A stretch of DNA of 64,000 nt from Lentisphaerae bacterium WC36 (GTDB lineage Bacteria; Verrucomicrobiota; Lentisphaeria; Victivallales; SZUA-371): assembly GCA_020683205.1 (NCBI GenBank), contig CP085689.1, positions 372,001 to 436,000 on the forward strand, read 5' to 3'. The notes below the pieces were generated by a model that was not told where the DNA came from, did not search any database, and worked only from the letters and a program-made list of their open reading frames with translations. Numbering within the stretch: the first letter of the stretch is position 1; every line of letters begins with the position of its first letter. Below, in pieces: positions 33,860-43,263 of the stretch. The position numbers and the translations under genes are program-made.

Positions 33860-35871
33860 GAATAGATAGTGTTAAAATCGAAAACTATAGGTCATACAAG
33901 GATATTGAGTTTAACTTTTTAAAAAAAGAGTCATCGCATGACCTCCATGTAATTGTAGCTCAAAATGGAGTAGGAAAAACGAATTTATTAAATGCTATAG
34001 AATGGTGCTTATATGGAGATGAGCCACATTTAGGTAATGAGAAAGAATCTTTGCCTCTTGCAAATATTTATGTATTTGATGAATTAAAAAATTGTGGAAA
34101 AGAAAGTTTAAATGTAAAGGTAGAAGTAATTATTTCAGCTAAAGGGGAAAGTCATAAAATTCGAAGAACTAGAAAGTTTAATATTGACTACGACCTCGAG
34201 AAACCAGAACTTGTGCAACTAGAGGAAAATTTACTAGTGTGGAAGAATATTGACTTACCCAACCCAGAACTACTAAAGGATACTTTTGCTGATGACTTAA
34301 TAAATGTCTTTTTTAGAAAAGATATTAGGAGGTATTTCTTTTTTGACGGAGAACAACTTACTAGTTATTTTGAGAAAGCAAGAGATTCTAAAAATGATAA
34401 TAAAATAAAGAAATCTATTATGTCTTTGTCTCAAGTCGAAATATTAGAAAACATTCAAAAAAGGTTAAAGTCAACTTTAACTGATTATAAAAAAGAGGCT
34501 GGAGATCAGGTCCCTTGTATAAAAAAAATAAATACTAATATCCTTGAACGGGAAAAAAAAGTAGAACGGTTAGAAAACGACATAAATGAGATTGAAATAT
34601 CTAATGAAAAAGCAGACAAAGAAATAGAAAAGAAAAATGTGTTTTTAAACGACCAAAAAGGTGTTTCTGCTAAAATAGATAAGTTGAATGAATTGGATAG
34701 TAAACTAAATTTAGAACAAACACAAAGAGATGAAATTCTAAAAGAGTTACATAGATTTATATATGATTCAACTCTTAAAATCGCTTTTTATAAAGCTTCT
34801 CGTAAAAGTTTAAAATTTATAGATAAACAAGATGCTGCAGGAAAGCTTCCTCCAGCAATAGATAAAGGAATTTTGATAGAAAGTTTAAATAGTAAAAACT
34901 GTCTTGTTTGTGGGAATTCCTTAACATCTGAAAGTAAATTAAATATTGAAAAATTAATAGAAACCTATAATATATCTTCTGCTGCGTCGAATATGCTATC
35001 TAAACTAAAAGGGTCACTAGAAGACACTATAAATTTGCAAAATTTTAGATCTGACAAAGGTAAAATTTTAGATAAATTAAAGCAAAATGAAGATAAAATA
35101 AAAAAATATGAGGATGAATTAAATACAATTGATGCAACTCTCAATGATTATCCAACCGAAGAATCAAAAAATGATATTGAAATCAAATTAAGAGATGCAC
35201 GAAATTATATAAAAGCCCAGGAAGGTCTTATTAAGCAAAACTTACTTAAATTAGGGGAATATAATTCTAATAAAGTTAACTTAACTAAAGAAATAGATTG
35301 TTTAAAATTAGAACTAAAAGACGTTATGGAAAAGCAAAATATTTTAAATGCTGTTTATAGAAATATTAAATTTGTTGAAAAAAGTCTTAAAATTATATCA
35401 AAAATTATAAATGAAATTATGACCGAATCAAGAAATAAAATGGAAAAGAGTACATTAGATTATTTTTTAAAATTGATTTGGAAAGAGCATAGTTATGAGT
35501 CTTTAAAATTGGATGATAGCTATAGCATGGAATTATTTCATAATAAAGGCTATACCTGTTTAGGGTCATGTAGTGCTGCAGAAAAAGCTCTACTTGCTTT
35601 GTCTTATACTTTATCTCTACATGATTTGACAGGTCAAAATTCACTTTTGTTTATAGATACACCATTGTCAAGAGTTTCTGATGAAAATAGGAATTTCTTT
35701 GCTAGTGTAATTGCAGATATTAGTAAAACTAGGCAAATAATACTGGCATTCACTCCATCTGAATATTCAAATGAAGTTAAAATGAAGTTTAATAATATTC
35801 CTTTTAATAAAATAGAGCTAGCCACAAATAATGAAAAAGAAACTATAAAAAAGGAGGTGAAGTATGTCTAA
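33856..35871 (+). CDS. DndD-like SMC/Rad50-type ATPase
   Basis: 671 residues. The N-terminal head has IENYRSYKDIEF and Walker A QNGVGKT (36-42), then RRYFFFDGEQ (159-167), a signature of DndD/Rad50-like ATPases. A long coiled coil (about 195-345 and 375-520) is interrupted by a zinc-hook-like CLVC (349-352). The C-terminal head has the ABC signature region GSCSAAEKALLALSYTLSL and Walker B LLFIDTPLSR. DndD acts in phosphorothioation with DndC and DndE, and related ATPases occur in other defence systems. Here neither a cysteine desulfurase (DndA) nor DndC is present; a radical SAM enzyme takes their place. The start overlaps the upstream stop. Confidence 0.85.
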   Translation: MRIDSVKIENYRSYKDIEFNFLKKESSHDLHVIVAQNGVGKTNLLNAIEWCLYGDEPHLGNEKESLPLANIYVFDELKNCGKESLNVKVEVIISAKGESHKIRRTRKFNIDYDLEKPELVQLEENLLVWKNIDLPNPELLKDTFADDLINVFFRKDIRRYFFFDGEQLTSYFEKARDSKNDNKIKKSIMSLSQVEILENIQKRLKSTLTDYKKEAGDQVPCIKKINTNILEREKKVERLENDINEIEISNEKADKEIEKKNVFLNDQKGVSAKIDKLNELDSKLNLEQTQRDEILKELHRFIYDSTLKIAFYKASRKSLKFIDKQDAAGKLPPAIDKGILIESLNSKNCLVCGNSLTSESKLNIEKLIETYNISSAASNMLSKLKGSLEDTINLQNFRSDKGKILDKLKQNEDKIKKYEDELNTIDATLNDYPTEESKNDIEIKLRDARNYIKAQEGLIKQNLLKLGEYNSNKVNLTKEIDCLKLELKDVMEKQNILNAVYRNIKFVEKSLKIISKIINEIMTESRNKMEKSTLDYFLKLIWKEHSYESLKLDDSYSMELFHNKGYTCLGSCSAAEKALLALSYTLSLHDLTGQNSLLFIDTPLSRVSDENRNFFASVIADISKTRQIILAFTPSEYSNEVKMKFNNIPFNKIELATNNEKETIKKEVKYV

Positions 35872-36295
35872 TAATTCTGACATACGTCTATATATTGAAA
35901 AAAAATGTAGAGAAGCAATAGATACTATATTTAATGAAAAAAAATTAGGTCTTAATCACTTAGAGAATATAGATCGTTTTATGTGGGCGTTAGCATTAGG
36001 TATAATGAAAGAAGAAAAGAAACCGTTAACTGGAGCTAAGGATAGCTTTATACGTAGAGAATCAATATCAACTCGTAATGAGTCACAAATAATAGCACAT
36101 TATATTTCAACAATAGATGAAAATGTCATAATTGATCAAGGAATTGATATAGAAGAAGCTTTTAAACAAGCAGGAGAATATGCTAACGCTGGTTTCGACT
36201 CTCTAGAAAGTTTAATAAATAATTTTTCTTTAGAAGATGTTTTACTGAAAAAGTTACAAGAAATTACTGAATATTATGAAAATATTGATAGTTAG
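35864..36295 (+). CDS. Small protein closing the radical SAM/DndD-like operon (possible DndE-like role)
   Basis: 143 residues, not firmly recognised. It has a helical NIDRFMWALALGIMKEEKKP, a basic AKDSFIRRESISTRNES and a C-terminal IEEAFKQAGEYANAGFDSLE. Length and position after a DndD-like gene recall DndE, a small DNA-nick-binding protein. The sequence match is too weak to claim homology. The ATG at 35864 overlaps the upstream stop and has an excellent AAGGAGGTGA ribosome binding site inside the DndD-like gene. Confidence 0.6.
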   Translation: MSNNSDIRLYIEKKCREAIDTIFNEKKLGLNHLENIDRFMWALALGIMKEEKKPLTGAKDSFIRRESISTRNESQIIAHYISTIDENVIIDQGIDIEEAFKQAGEYANAGFDSLESLINNFSLEDVLLKKLQEITEYYENIDS

Positions 36296-36426
36296 AAGTT
36301 TGGTCAAATATGTATTGGATTTTGTGTAAGTATTCTGATAATAAGCTACAACACGCCCCTTTTTATTTAGATAGGTGCAATATATAATTATTGCCACTAA
36401 TATAAAAAACTCTTCATCTAAAAAAC

Positions 36427-37554
36427 TTATTTGGTTTTGTTGAGTTTGTGGTTTATTGGTAACGTTATTTTGATTGATTTTTTACTTTGTAATTCGCCGA
36501 TAATGTATGTTTTATCATTATTTATTAGACTGTTTATATCTGAATTCACTAGCTCAACCTTTTTTATTCCTGGGGCATTAAAATTACCGTATAAACGAAT
36601 TACTGCCAACTTATTTTTAATATAGGTGTCTTCGCCATTCTTATGATCAATATCGGTATAATTATTGTTAATTGAACCATCATCGTAGCTTCTATGACGT
36701 CCTTTATTTTCTGTCTTTGGTAGTTCATTACCTAGAAATTTATCTAAAAAGCCAATCCTATATTTAGTCTTAAAAATAGGGTTGTTGGGATTATATTTAG
36801 GATTACCTGCTCCAAAACTTGTCAATCGTTCACATTTTGGAATTGCATCATCAATAAAAACCATAAAGTCATAAACTCCGTATTTTTGCCAATAAAGCGG
36901 GAAAACTGCTAGAGAATAATTTTCAAATTCGTAAACTCTAGCATTTTCATATTCATGACAAATAACAGTTTGTTCTTTATCAGTTAATGACAAATTGCCA
37001 TTATTTTTAAGAAAAAATTTATTTAATGCCAACAAATCTTCCTCAAAAGTTGGAGGCAAGCCAATATCATCATCATAAATATCAATCCCAAAATACCCTA
37101 AACTCCAGTCCAACAGTTCTCCAGGGTTAAAGCCAAGGTAAAACCCACCAACTGGAGTTCCAAATCCCGCACCAAATTCGGAATAATAGTTCAATGCAGA
37201 TTGATTTGTTGGTTGAGCGTATGATAATCCTAGGTTAAAAGATGTATAATTTTTATTTCTCGCCCAATTGATTTTATCATATGAATATTTTTCTATTGAC
37301 ATTAAACCTAAAGATCCTAAAGTTGAAGATATTTCAATTTTTCTGTTAGTAAAATGAGTCGATAAAATACCCGCAGCTAAATTAATAATTCCAACTTGAG
37401 CCTTTCCTCCAGCCCCAATCATAAAATCAGTCTGAAAAATATCATCAAAATCACGTTTTCTATCAACAGTATAATCTGAATCATTATTAGAAACACAGCC
37501 TGTTAGCGATACTACTAAAAAACTTATCAAAAAAATATTAAAAAACTTTTTCAT
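36427..37554 (-). CDS. Lipoprotein of unknown function, possible immunity protein
   Basis: 375 residues from the ATG at 37554 (AAGG 6 bp upstream); upstream in-frame codons are not a plausible start. The type II signal peptide ends in VVSLTGC. The mature part is Gly/Tyr-rich (TSFNLGLSYAQPTNQS, FGAGFGTPVGGFYLGFNPGE) with later beta-rich sequence and no recognised domain. It lies 64 bp downstream of the gene for a phospholipase A2-like protein, on the same strand. Periplasm-facing lipoproteins are the usual immunity partners of lipase effectors, so that role is proposed, not shown. Confidence 0.65.
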   Translation of the reverse strand: MKKFFNIFLISFLVVSLTGCVSNNDSDYTVDRKRDFDDIFQTDFMIGAGGKAQVGIINLAAGILSTHFTNRKIEISSTLGSLGLMSIEKYSYDKINWARNKNYTSFNLGLSYAQPTNQSALNYYSEFGAGFGTPVGGFYLGFNPGELLDWSLGYFGIDIYDDDIGLPPTFEEDLLALNKFFLKNNGNLSLTDKEQTVICHEYENARVYEFENYSLAVFPLYWQKYGVYDFMVFIDDAIPKCERLTSFGAGNPKYNPNNPIFKTKYRIGFLDKFLGNELPKTENKGRHRSYDDGSINNNYTDIDHKNGEDTYIKNKLAVIRLYGNFNAPGIKKVELVNSDINSLINNDKTYIIGELQSKKSIKITLPINHKLNKTK

Positions 37555-37618
37555 AAATAACCTTATTTTTATTCGCTTAAAATTATAAAATAGCATCAAT
37601 AGTCCAATCTTTCAATTA

Positions 37619-39385
37619 CTATAAAGTAGATATATCTTCCCACTTACGAATATTATTCTCTGCCCATATACGCCATCCTGGATTTGTGTCTTGCTGACAC
37701 GAAGTTAATCGATCACTTTTTAAACTATTTTGATATTTTTTATCAAGATTTTGATAAGGAATCATTAAATAATTCTGTGGGTTATCAAGGTCTTTATCTT
37801 TTATAACGTTTACAAATTGGTCTTCTTTAACAAACTCCGATTCACTACTACCAGTAAAAAGTAGATTTGCTACCCAAGTTGCAAGCGATTGAGCAAAAGT
37901 TTTTGTTGTATAGTTTGTCATTATCCTAAAAATATAATCACATTTTGCCTTTCTTGAAATCTCTTTTTTGTCAATAAGTAAAAATTTTGTGACATGATTT
38001 ACAAATTTTACCTTGTTGACATGGTAACCAAAATCATGAATTTTTCCAGCAAGATCGAACATATGTTCTGGGCGTTGCAGTGCTGTTCCAGCCCAGCCTG
38101 GACCAGGAAAACTTCCCAGTTCATGTGCAACTCCACCATTTGTTGTAATCAATTCAATATTCCATGGTTTCCAAGTAAAATTTTCTGTGTCTCCTTTTTT
38201 AGGTAGTGGATTTTTAGTAAAAGATTTATTTTTTGCAAATGCTCCTTGAGCAGGAATTAAGGTTATATTTTTAACCCATCCAATGCCACTTGTCAACAAA
38301 TCACCAACTATAGTCATATTGGTTTCAACTCGATCAGCTAAGTTTACTGCTGGGTCGAAAGTTAAACATAATAATGGATTCTTTTCAAGTAAATAATGTT
38401 CTTTTTTCTTTGTTAATAATTTGGTATAAGGTCTAAACACCATATCAAAAGGCACACTTGCATCCAAACTATATGAAATAACTGGAACTGCTTCAAAAGC
38501 AACATCTGTAAAAGGAATTTTGACTAAGAAGTATTTCTTTTCAATTTTCCACGCTTTCAACTTTAAGCCAGCAATTGTTATAGAGCCTGAAATAGCTCCA
38601 CTTTTTGAATCAAAAGAAACTCCAGCTAAAGGTTTAGTAAAAATTTTTATTAAATCTGTGCACAATGTAACAATTCCACCAAAAGATGAATCTCTATTTC
38701 TCCAAGTATGAACTGCTAATCTAAAAGTTTTTATATATTGCTGCTGTAATACTTCATTGTTAACTCCTTTGATAATTGCTTGTACACATAAATTAAGAAA
38801 CAAGCCTGTGCTGTCAATTATCTTAGTAGAAGCGTTTTTAGTTGCTTTAACAGTTGCATTAAACACTTTACATGTCGAATCCCATGTCCAGTTTGCCGCA
38901 TCTGCAATACCTTCTCCAATATCTTTGGCTAAATCTGCAGTACTATCCCAAAGCCATTCAGCTCCTTTAACAGTTCCTCCCCATATAGACTCCAGCCAAT
39001 TTTCACTAGATTTTGCAGCGTCGTTGACAACTTGATACATATTAATTGAATTATTTTGAGCTAAATCATTGAAAGCAGTCAAAGCAAACATTATTTGCAT
39101 ACCTGCTTGATAACTTTCAGTTCTTTTACTTGGGTTCTTTTCATGCCATTTGTCAAAAATTGCATAAAATGAAAACTTCAGATGTAAATGCTTTGGAAAG
39201 TGGTCCTCTGCAATTCTATCAAAAAGTTGTCTTTCATTGGGCTTGTTTGCATTCGTTGATTTTTTACTTGTCACTTGAGATGTGGTTTTCTTTGCATTAG
39301 TTCTGTTCTTCGTTGGTCTCTTGCCATTTACTTTATATGCTGGTTTTGACCATTTCCCAGCACTCCTTGTTCCTGTTTGTTTCAT
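37619..39385 (-). CDS. Large protein with C-terminal phospholipase A2-like motif (candidate effector)
   Basis: 588 residues. The N-terminal 50 residues are basic and low complexity. Residues 100-210 are amphipathic helical with Trp-Asp repeats (GAEWLWDSTADLAKD, NWTWDSTCKVF). About 250-380 is beta-rich. Near the C-terminus the order GSFPGPGWAG (422-433), KIHDFGYH (His450-Asp451) and KCDYIF (Asp483) matches the calcium loop, HD catalytic dyad and later Asp of parvovirus-type phospholipase A2. The identification is by motif order only. The ATG at 39385 follows AAGGA. A secreted or injected lipase toxin with the next gene as immunity is inferred. Confidence 0.6.
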   Translation of the reverse strand: MKQTGTRSAGKWSKPAYKVNGKRPTKNRTNAKKTTSQVTSKKSTNANKPNERQLFDRIAEDHFPKHLHLKFSFYAIFDKWHEKNPSKRTESYQAGMQIMFALTAFNDLAQNNSINMYQVVNDAAKSSENWLESIWGGTVKGAEWLWDSTADLAKDIGEGIADAANWTWDSTCKVFNATVKATKNASTKIIDSTGLFLNLCVQAIIKGVNNEVLQQQYIKTFRLAVHTWRNRDSSFGGIVTLCTDLIKIFTKPLAGVSFDSKSGAISGSITIAGLKLKAWKIEKKYFLVKIPFTDVAFEAVPVISYSLDASVPFDMVFRPYTKLLTKKKEHYLLEKNPLLCLTFDPAVNLADRVETNMTIVGDLLTSGIGWVKNITLIPAQGAFAKNKSFTKNPLPKKGDTENFTWKPWNIELITTNGGVAHELGSFPGPGWAGTALQRPEHMFDLAGKIHDFGYHVNKVKFVNHVTKFLLIDKKEISRKAKCDYIFRIMTNYTTKTFAQSLATWVANLLFTGSSESEFVKEDQFVNVIKDKDLDNPQNYLMIPYQNLDKKYQNSLKSDRLTSCQQDTNPGWRIWAENNIRKWEDISTL

Positions 39386-39504
39386 AAATTGAGTTCCTTG
39401 TAGTTAATATTAGATGATTTATGATAATATTAAATATAATCTACAAATGTATAATTGCAAGTTTAAATAAAGATTTTATACTAATATTAATAAATCTTAA
39501 GCAG

Positions 39505-39824
39505 CTAATTTTTTAACACAGATAATAATTCTTCAACTTTATCAAGTTCTAATGTATCGATGATTTGCTTTAATTGAGTACGTTTTCTTGGAGAATTTTT
39601 TCTTCTTGGGTTTGGTTATTGCTGAAGTCGACATTCATATCTTTAAACGCATTTTTGTATTTGTAGCTATAGGTTTCCAAAATTATATTTAATAACAACG
39701 AATCTTGAAATTTATTGATTTGGTGATAAATTAAATAATTAAAATTATCATGATAAAATGGTGATTTTTGTATAAGAAATGGCTCAAAAAATCGTAGCCA
39801 TTTGGTACCGTTTGGAGACTTCAA
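39505..39824 (-). pseudogene. Frameshifted small gene at the right end of the island
   Basis: The open frame from 39824 encodes KSPFYHDNFNYLIYHQINKF ... NNQTQEEK and then runs into a stop at 39570. The next frame continues with a similar charged helical style (SPRKRTQLKQIIDTLELDKV, EELLSVLKN) to TAG at 39505. A single-base change in a run of Ts (about 39596-39601) explains this. The family is not recognised. The 5' end overlaps the arm-like repeats, so expression may be tied to the integrated state. Confidence 0.45.
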
Positions 39825-39885
39825 AGTGCCAAAAAGTACCGTTTTTTGATGATTTTATTTTTCGCATTAATTTAGCTAAATTAGA
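39797..39885 (+). repeat. Right-end arm-type repeats of the integrase
   Basis: GCCATTTGGTACCGTTT (39797-39813) is identical to 1178-1194. A variant GCCAAAAAGTACCGTTT occurs at 39828-39844. TTAGCTAAATTAGA (39872-39885) is identical to 1226-1239. All are in the same orientation as at the left end. Confidence 0.65.
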
Positions 39886-39948
39886 CATTTTAAGTTCAAA
39901 AAATGAAAGTTAAATAAAACTTTGAGGTTAGGAATGATTTTAAATCGT

Positions 39949-39969
39949 TCCCTCAGGATCCACCATTTT
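39949..39969 (+). repeat. attR: right copy of 21-bp att core
   Basis: An identical copy of 1133-1153 without the rest of the tRNA upstream. It is the right boundary of the island. Confidence 0.9.
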
Positions 39970-40276
39970 TTTGCCCTCAAATCTGACTTTTAAGATTAAA
40001 TTTCTAAAGCTACATAAATTCACAGCAAAAATCATTGATATGTCATTTTACCCCTTTTTACGTCATGAAAAGGAAAATAACAACAACAAGTTTTTTCTCA
40101 ATTTAACTACAAAAATCACATTTATTGAAACCATCAAAAATCTATTAACAATATCAAATTTTATCAATCCCATAAAATCACTCAAAATATTTCACTTTTT
40201 GTATAAACAAGCTTTGATAGTTTTTTAAACTGCATTAAGTTTTAATAGCTAAGAATACAATGAAGTAGTAAAAAAC
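39970..40276. other. Intergenic region after attR
   Basis: About 307 AT-rich bases. An 85-codon open frame is present but has no Shine-Dalgarno and low-complexity content, so I do not call it a gene. Confidence 0.35.
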
Positions 40277-40651
40277 ATGAACAGCAAACCAAGGATATTT
40301 GAAATAACAGCAGTAGTGAATTCGCCTTTAGAGTCTGCAATTATAATTAACAACACCAAAGATAAAAATATAAAATGTCCACTGTGCCATAATAAAAGTT
40401 TTATAACAACTAAATATTTAATTCAAGGATATGATAATTTTTTAGAATATAATTTAAGCGAGCCAGCATTTTTAGGCTTTAACTTTGAACCTTTGTATAC
40501 AACAGAATCTAACGCTAAGTTAATTGTCAATAGTTTATCTGGATGCACTTTAGCAAAGGTTGACTATGATGATTGGAATCAAACTGTATATATCAAGTTG
40601 TGGAGGAAAAAGCCCTTTTTAGGTGCTATTGATGTTACTCCAAGAAAATGA
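40277..40651 (+). CDS. Hypothetical protein with a CxxC motif
   Basis: 124 residues, not recognised. It reads as a folded protein (RIFEITAVVNSPLESAIII, KCPLCHNKSF, SEPAFLGFNFEPLYTTESNA, KVDYDDWNQTVYIKLWRK). One zinc-knuckle-like CxxC sits near residue 34. Its last 73 bp overlap, antisense, the 3' end of the broken gene at 40579. Size and location in an Rhs-rich region would suit an immunity protein, which is only a guess. The ATG at 40277 has a poor Shine-Dalgarno. Confidence 0.45.
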   Translation: MNSKPRIFEITAVVNSPLESAIIINNTKDKNIKCPLCHNKSFITTKYLIQGYDNFLEYNLSEPAFLGFNFEPLYTTESNAKLIVNSLSGCTLAKVDYDDWNQTVYIKLWRKKPFLGAIDVTPRK

Positions 40652-42502
40652 AGTTTACCAGCAAATTTTACTCCACAGGGAAATTTATTACCATTAATAT
40701 CTATTCCTTTAGGGTTCGTACAAATATACATATGAGTAAATTTTTCAAGTTTTAATTTATCATGATGAAGCTCAGAATTTCTTAAACAATAGGTTACAAA
40801 ATTTTCTTTATCATCTTTTACATATTTTATATAAAATTTATCAGTATTAATAGTACTTTTTGTTGATGAAATCTTACTTATAATATTATTACTAATGCTT
40901 TCTTTACTTAGGTCAATATTATCAATATTACTGAGAATTGTTACTGGCTTTATTGCTATTTCCTCTAAAATATTATCAACTCCAGTATTTTTTATATCCA
41001 AAATTGAGCTAATAATGCTATTCATACTTAATCCATTAAAATTAATGGCAACCAGAGTATCTTTTGGGTTTCCAGGGTTTAAATGCAGCGCAAGAAAGCC
41101 TTTAAAACGTTTAAATTCCATTTCTCCAATTAGCCCAACACTAAAACCTTCCTTTTTTTGAATGTTAAAATTTAAATATAAATTATTTACATTTAAACCC
41201 TCAATTTCTGTAACATTGTTAAGATTATTTTTTGATTCTGCAGCAAATATTAACCCATTTTTCGAAGCATTTAAGGAGCCTTGAAAAGCTTTTTTATCAT
41301 TTTTATTATCACCCAAAATTGTCAGAGTTGTATCAACTTCAAGCGAAAGACCATTCCTTTTTGTATAAGTTAGACAAAGTTTATTGTCATTTAAGGCGAT
41401 TTTATCTGAAATATTTATGCTTGTATTAAATTCATACTCCAAGTCTACTTTTAATTGTTTTTCAGGACCTTTTATAATCTTTAAATGTGCTTTATCGATT
41501 TTAAATTTTACCCTATCGCTTATTACATTATATTCTGTTCCAAATAATTCTTCAAAAAGTTTATCAAACCGCAAATTTATAAGTTCAATATCTATCTCGC
41601 ATTTATTACCCAATTGTTCAAGAGAAAAAATTCATATCAAATGAATTGCAATGTACTTTGCCCATAAATTGAAGTTTTTTTGGACTTTTTCTATAGTAAA
41701 AGGAAGATATTTGAAGTTTTAATTTCGTTTTATCAGTAATTTGTAAATCTTCTGTATTGTTGAATGTCAAACTACATTTAATAGGATTTGTTTTAAATTT
41801 AACATCTGCAAATTCTGGCAATAAATTAGATGTTGGAATAAATTTAGTCCCTGTAAGTTTTAATCTAGAAAAATTAATGTCAAAACTAAAACCATTTTTA
41901 TTATCATATGTTCCTTTGATATTAACTTGTGAATTATTTTAAAAACCTTGAAATTCTACAGTTATATTGACCTCATTTGTATTTTTAGTTATTTGAAAGT
42001 TACAACTAGAAATTTCAATATCACAAACCTCTCCAAAAGAAAATTGTACTTTTTCAATAAGTTTTACTCCAGCTTTTATTTCATAAGTTCTATTATAAAT
42101 ATTTGCTGAAAAATCAAAATCTGTAATTTGAATATTTGGTAATAAATTAATATGCTTTTTACTTACAACTTTTAATGCTTCAAGTAATTTATGACTCGTT
42201 ATATTTTTATTCAAACCTCCAAATAACGTAATGTTATTTGAATTGATATATTGCATTTTCAAATCTAAATCGTAATCTTCAATGAAATTAATTGCTATAG
42301 CGAGGCTGGCATTAGCAATTTTAATTTTATTTTTAAAATCGACACCAATCGCAACATTTTTTATCTTTACAGCTCCCAATTTTAAATCCTCTGCAAATTC
42401 AACAGGAAATCCTGGAATAAGAAAAGTTAAATCTTTTAAAGTAAAATCATAAGGGGCAATAGTTAAATTCCAAATAGCATCACTTGAAAAATCTATCGAC
42501 AC
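40579..42502 (-). pseudogene. Broken gene for a beta-rich repeat protein
   Basis: Three fragments of one coding sequence can be read: 42502-41939 (187 aa, LTIAPYDFTLKDLTFLIPGF ... NEVNITVEFQGF), an in-frame TAA at 41941-41939, then the same frame continuing NNSQVNIKGTYDN to a stop at 41618. A frameshift leads into 41613-40579 (344 aa, KCEIDIELINLRFDKLFEEL). The sequence alternates short strands and asparagine-rich loops and has no recognised family. Because the neighbouring 9-kb genes are intact, gene decay is more likely than poor sequence quality. Confidence 0.65.
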
Positions 42503-43263
42503 TGTAAATTTTTTACTGCATATATTAATTGTCGCGGTTAATATTATGCTACAAGATCTGAAATAGTTTTATAAGAAAAATTAATAGATAATCGAGAATC
42601 TGTTAACGCTATTTTGTTCTGTGAGTTTGCATCTTCATCTGATGTTGGTTGCTTATAAAAAACTAACTCTTTAATTAATGCTACTTCGGCATATACACTA
42701 TAATTGTTAGTCTGCTGTGGCTAATAAATAATCCCAAAATTAAATAACTCTATTTCAGGAAAAATATTACCTATATAAAGAAGGCAAATGTGAAGTAATA
42801 TTAAGTTGATCAATTTTTTGTAAAAGGTTAATTAATTTTAATATTACTTTTTTTATCATTATTATAAAATTTAGAGTTATAACTTAGTATACAATTACCA
42901 TATTTATCTTCAGTTTTTTCTATAGGAAATGTCATATCACCAACGTGAAAAAATTGATAGTTTGCTGTATTACTTCGGCTATTACCTGCTTCCATATCAG
43001 GCGCTAATAAATAAACAAAATCTAAAATCTCGTGATGACCTCCATTTTCAATACCTATTTAATATACGTTTATTATCTACAATGTCAGTTGTGTTGCCTA
43101 ATTTTAAAAATTGTTCACTTGTTAAATTCATATCTAAAGAAAAATTTATTTTATGATTTGTATCAATTGAAATTTTCTGTTTTATATGATCTGTACCAAA
43201 TTGATCTATATTACCAGCAAAAAAGAATTTATTAAAAGATATACATCTTTCACCATTCTTGCA
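42503..43263 (-). other. Decayed coding remains
   Basis: About 760 bases between two broken minus-strand genes. Short protein-like stretches are readable on the minus strand (for example MTFPIEKTEDKYGNCILSYN near 42930-42870) but are cut by stops and frame changes. They probably belong to the same decayed locus. Confidence 0.45.

Larger units (their letters stand above)
1133..39969. mobile_element. Integrative genomic island (about 38.8 kb) in tRNA-Met
   Basis: The tRNA 3' end is duplicated as a 21-bp direct repeat at 1133-1153 and 39949-39969. A tyrosine integrase starts 120 bp inside the left end, and arm-like repeats occur inside both ends. The gene set (integrase, RepA-like ATPase, AlpA-like regulator, Gp2/YfjJ-like protein, Pif1-like helicase, SOS polymerase, cargo) resembles P4/CP4-type integrative elements. 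I see no conjugation genes, terminase or capsid genes, so it is probably a satellite or mobilisable island rather than a full phage or ICE. Confidence 0.88.

Noticed and set aside
29640-36295. Canonical Dnd phosphorothioation system
   Set aside because: No cysteine desulfurase, DndC-type or DndB-type gene; only the ATPase is Dnd-like.
1133-39969. Integrative conjugative element or complete prophage
   Set aside because: No relaxase of a known MOB class, coupling protein, T4SS, terminase, portal or capsid gene was found.
39971-40228. 85-codon frame starting just after attR
   Set aside because: No ribosome binding site; composition looks like translated AT-rich spacer.
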